Source: Nocardioides sp. LHD-245
GTDB taxonomy: Bacteria; Actinomycetota; Actinomycetes; Propionibacteriales; Nocardioidaceae
Direction: 5' to 3'
NCBI RefSeq assembly: GCF_030929495.1
Contig: NZ_JAVFWN010000006.1
Coordinates: forward strand, 186,001 to 250,000
Length of the DNA stretch: 64,000 bases
Made by a program: the position numbers and the translations under genes. Under the pieces are notes generated by a model that saw only the letters and a program-made list of their open reading frames with translations, was not told the origin of the DNA and did not search any database. The first letter of the stretch is position 1. Each line of letters opens with the position of its first letter. Positions 63,006-64,000 of this stretch are shown here, one piece after another.

Positions 63006-63238
63006 CGAGCGCTGAGACCCACGCCGGCCTGGCCGTCGGCTCTCACATCACCGTCGAGCAGCCCGTCGGTGTCGTCCGGGTGTTGGCCACCGTCACGGCG
63101 CCCGGCTTCGCGGCGTGCACGCACCACCTGACCAAGGAGCGGCGCTGCGGCACCCCGATCCAGCGCACCACCACCGGCGACCTCGCCGACGGCGTGCGCG
63201 CCCACTACAAGCAGGTCCACCCCGAGAGGCGAATCTGA
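63002..63238 (+). CDS. Small phage protein with paired cysteines/histidines
   Basis: A 78-residue protein with a late CTHHLTKERRC cluster (C39, H41, H42, C49), which is compatible with a single zinc site. It overlaps the methyltransferase gene by one base. No family recognised. Confidence 0.6.
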   Translation: MTSAETHAGLAVGSHITVEQPVGVVRVLATVTAPGFAACTHHLTKERRCGTPIQRTTTGDLADGVRAHYKQVHPERRI

Positions 63239-64000
63239 TGACCCCCGCAATCGCGCAGTCCCCGTTCCAGACCGCCGACTGGTCTGCCCTGGACGCCCTG
63301 TGGCTGGACTACCTCGGCATCACGCCGATCGACCCGACCGTCCCGGGCTACCAGGTCACGATCCTCGACCTGTTCTGCGGCGCCGGCGGCTCCAGCTCCG
63401 GGGCGCACTCCATCCCCGGGGTGAAGGTCACCATGGCAGCCAACCACTGGCCCCTGGCGGTCGAGACCCACAACACGAACCACCCCGACACCGACCACGA
63501 CTGCGCCGACCTGTCGCAGGTCGACCCCCGCCGGTACCCGAAGACCGACGGCCTGTGGGCCTCCCCGGAGTGCACCAACCACTCCCAGGCCAAGGGCCGC
63601 AAGACCTACGACGAGGCCTCCGAGCGGTCCCGGGCAACGATGTGGGACGTGGTCCGGTTCGCCGAGCACCACACCTACAAGTTCGTGATCGTCGAGAACG
63701 TCGTCGATGTCGTGAAGTGGGTCGGCTACCGCGGCTGGATCACCACGATGACCGACCTCGGATACGACCACAAGGTCGTCTACCTCAACTCGATGCACGC
63801 CAACCAGGCCGGCCTCCCGGCCCCGCAGTCCCGCGACCGGGTGTACGTCGTGTTCTGGCGCCGCGGCGACCGCCGCCCCGACTTCGAGAAGTGGACCAGC
63901 CCCCGCGCGGTCTGCTCGATGCACGGCCGGATCCGCGCGAACCAGACCTGGAAGAAGCCGACCCCCTGGGGCCGGTACCGCGCGCAGTACGTCTACCGCT
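63238..64000 (+). CDS. DNA (cytosine-5) methyltransferase, partial (runs off the window)
   Basis: 254 codons of a C5-methyltransferase are visible; there is no stop before the edge. The AdoMet motif I is LDLFCGAGGSS (43-53), the catalytic PC motif is SPEC (109-112, Cys112 nucleophile, in place of the usual PPC), the ENV motif is at 153-155, and QSRDRVYVVF at 197-206 matches motif VIII. The SPECTNHSQ form occurs in a phage/plasmid branch of the family. It would methylate phage DNA against host restriction; without the rest, the target recognition domain cannot be judged. Confidence 0.9.
   Translation, partial: MTPAIAQSPFQTADWSALDALWLDYLGITPIDPTVPGYQVTILDLFCGAGGSSSGAHSIPGVKVTMAANHWPLAVETHNTNHPDTDHDCADLSQVDPRRYPKTDGLWASPECTNHSQAKGRKTYDEASERSRATMWDVVRFAEHHTYKFVIVENVVDVVKWVGYRGWITTMTDLGYDHKVVYLNSMHANQAGLPAPQSRDRVYVVFWRRGDRRPDFEKWTSPRAVCSMHGRIRANQTWKKPTPWGRYRAQYVYR

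Larger units (their letters stand above)
54243..64000 (+). mobile_element. Prophage or phage-derived element, lysogeny and replication module (continues beyond the window)
   Basis: A divergent repressor followed by a run of about 17 plus-strand genes with ATGA/GTGA overlaps or tiny gaps, including Cas4-type nuclease, ssDNA-binding-like protein, helicase and C5 methyltransferase. Gene sizes and density are those of an actinophage early region. No integrase, att repeat, structural or lysis gene is visible, so the right end and integration apparatus must be outside. The left boundary lies between 54203 and 54243. Confidence 0.85.

Noticed and set aside
63205..63924. Minus-strand frame opposite the methyltransferase
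   Set aside because: The plus strand has all C5-methyltransferase motifs.

Overview
The window is 64 kb of very GC-rich DNA (about 72% in most sampled lines) from an actinomycete chromosome. The gene order around rimP-nusA-ylxR-infB, the extended alanine/glycine/proline-rich IF-2, the DUF4081-type acetyltransferase beside ispG and the SigE-family sigma factor point to Propionibacteriales, probably Nocardioides or a relative. That assignment is inferred from protein character only; no database was searched.

Layout. (1) 0.1-23.7 kb is mostly housekeeping. It holds rpsO; a sigma factor with a membrane protein; a molybdopterin oxidoreductase and arfB; then, on the minus strand, the operon rimP-nusA-ylxR-infB-rbfA-truB-ribF continuing into a membrane protein and a nucleoside hydrolase. 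Next come a Tat lipoprotein/ferritin-like pair, a HAD phosphatase, proS, a DUF4081 acetyltransferase, ispG, a TetR/VOC pair and the site-2 protease rseP. (2) 23.8-42.8 kb is a high-GC catabolic island: a carboxylesterase and a complete family-5 (dipeptide/opine-type) ABC importer, an IclR regulator with palindromic operators, a fumarylacetoacetase-fold hydrolase, a six-gene minus-strand operon (GH78 alpha-L-rhamnosidase, SDR, 2-hydroxyacid dehydrogenase, zinc alcohol dehydrogenase, a metallo-beta-lactamase-fold protein without its metal ligands, aldo/keto reductase), and divergently a flavin 2-hydroxyacid oxidase plus an acyl-CoA ligase. (3) 42.77-49.68 kb is a lower-GC block bounded by decayed, inverted IS1380-type copies and by a CTAGCTAG octamer at each edge. 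It carries a FadR-type regulator with two tandem palindromes, a glutamate-semialdehyde-aminomutase-like aminotransferase, an orphan solute-binding lipoprotein and a gamma-glutamyltransferase homologue. (4) 49.7-54.2 kb returns to core genes: dxr, a deacetylase with a Calx-beta-like tail, meaB and a thiolase. (5) From 54.24 kb to the window end is the early/replication module of a prophage or related element: divergent repressor, operator repeats and promoter, excisionase-like HTH, then about 17 short-overlap plus-strand genes including an IS110-C-terminal-like protein, a deoxyribosyltransferase-like protein, a Cas4/RecB-type nuclease, a Q/P-rich putative ssDNA-binding protein, a SNF2-type helicase and a 5-cytosine methyltransferase cut by the window end.

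How it fits together. dxr, rseP and ispG normally lie side by side in actinomycetes; here dxr and rseP are 26 kb apart, so regions 2 and 3 look like successive insertions into that operon. Region 3 can be removed in silico at the CTAGCTAG octamers to leave the acyl-CoA ligase and dxr as intact convergent genes meeting at their stop codons, which is good evidence that it arrived as a unit. The best candidates for undescribed biology are the regulator-aminotransferase-binding protein-gamma-glutamyltransferase cassette, the metal-ligand-less MBL protein in the glycoside operon, and the IS110-like domain without its RuvC half in the phage module. No rRNA, tRNA, CRISPR array or integrase gene was seen.
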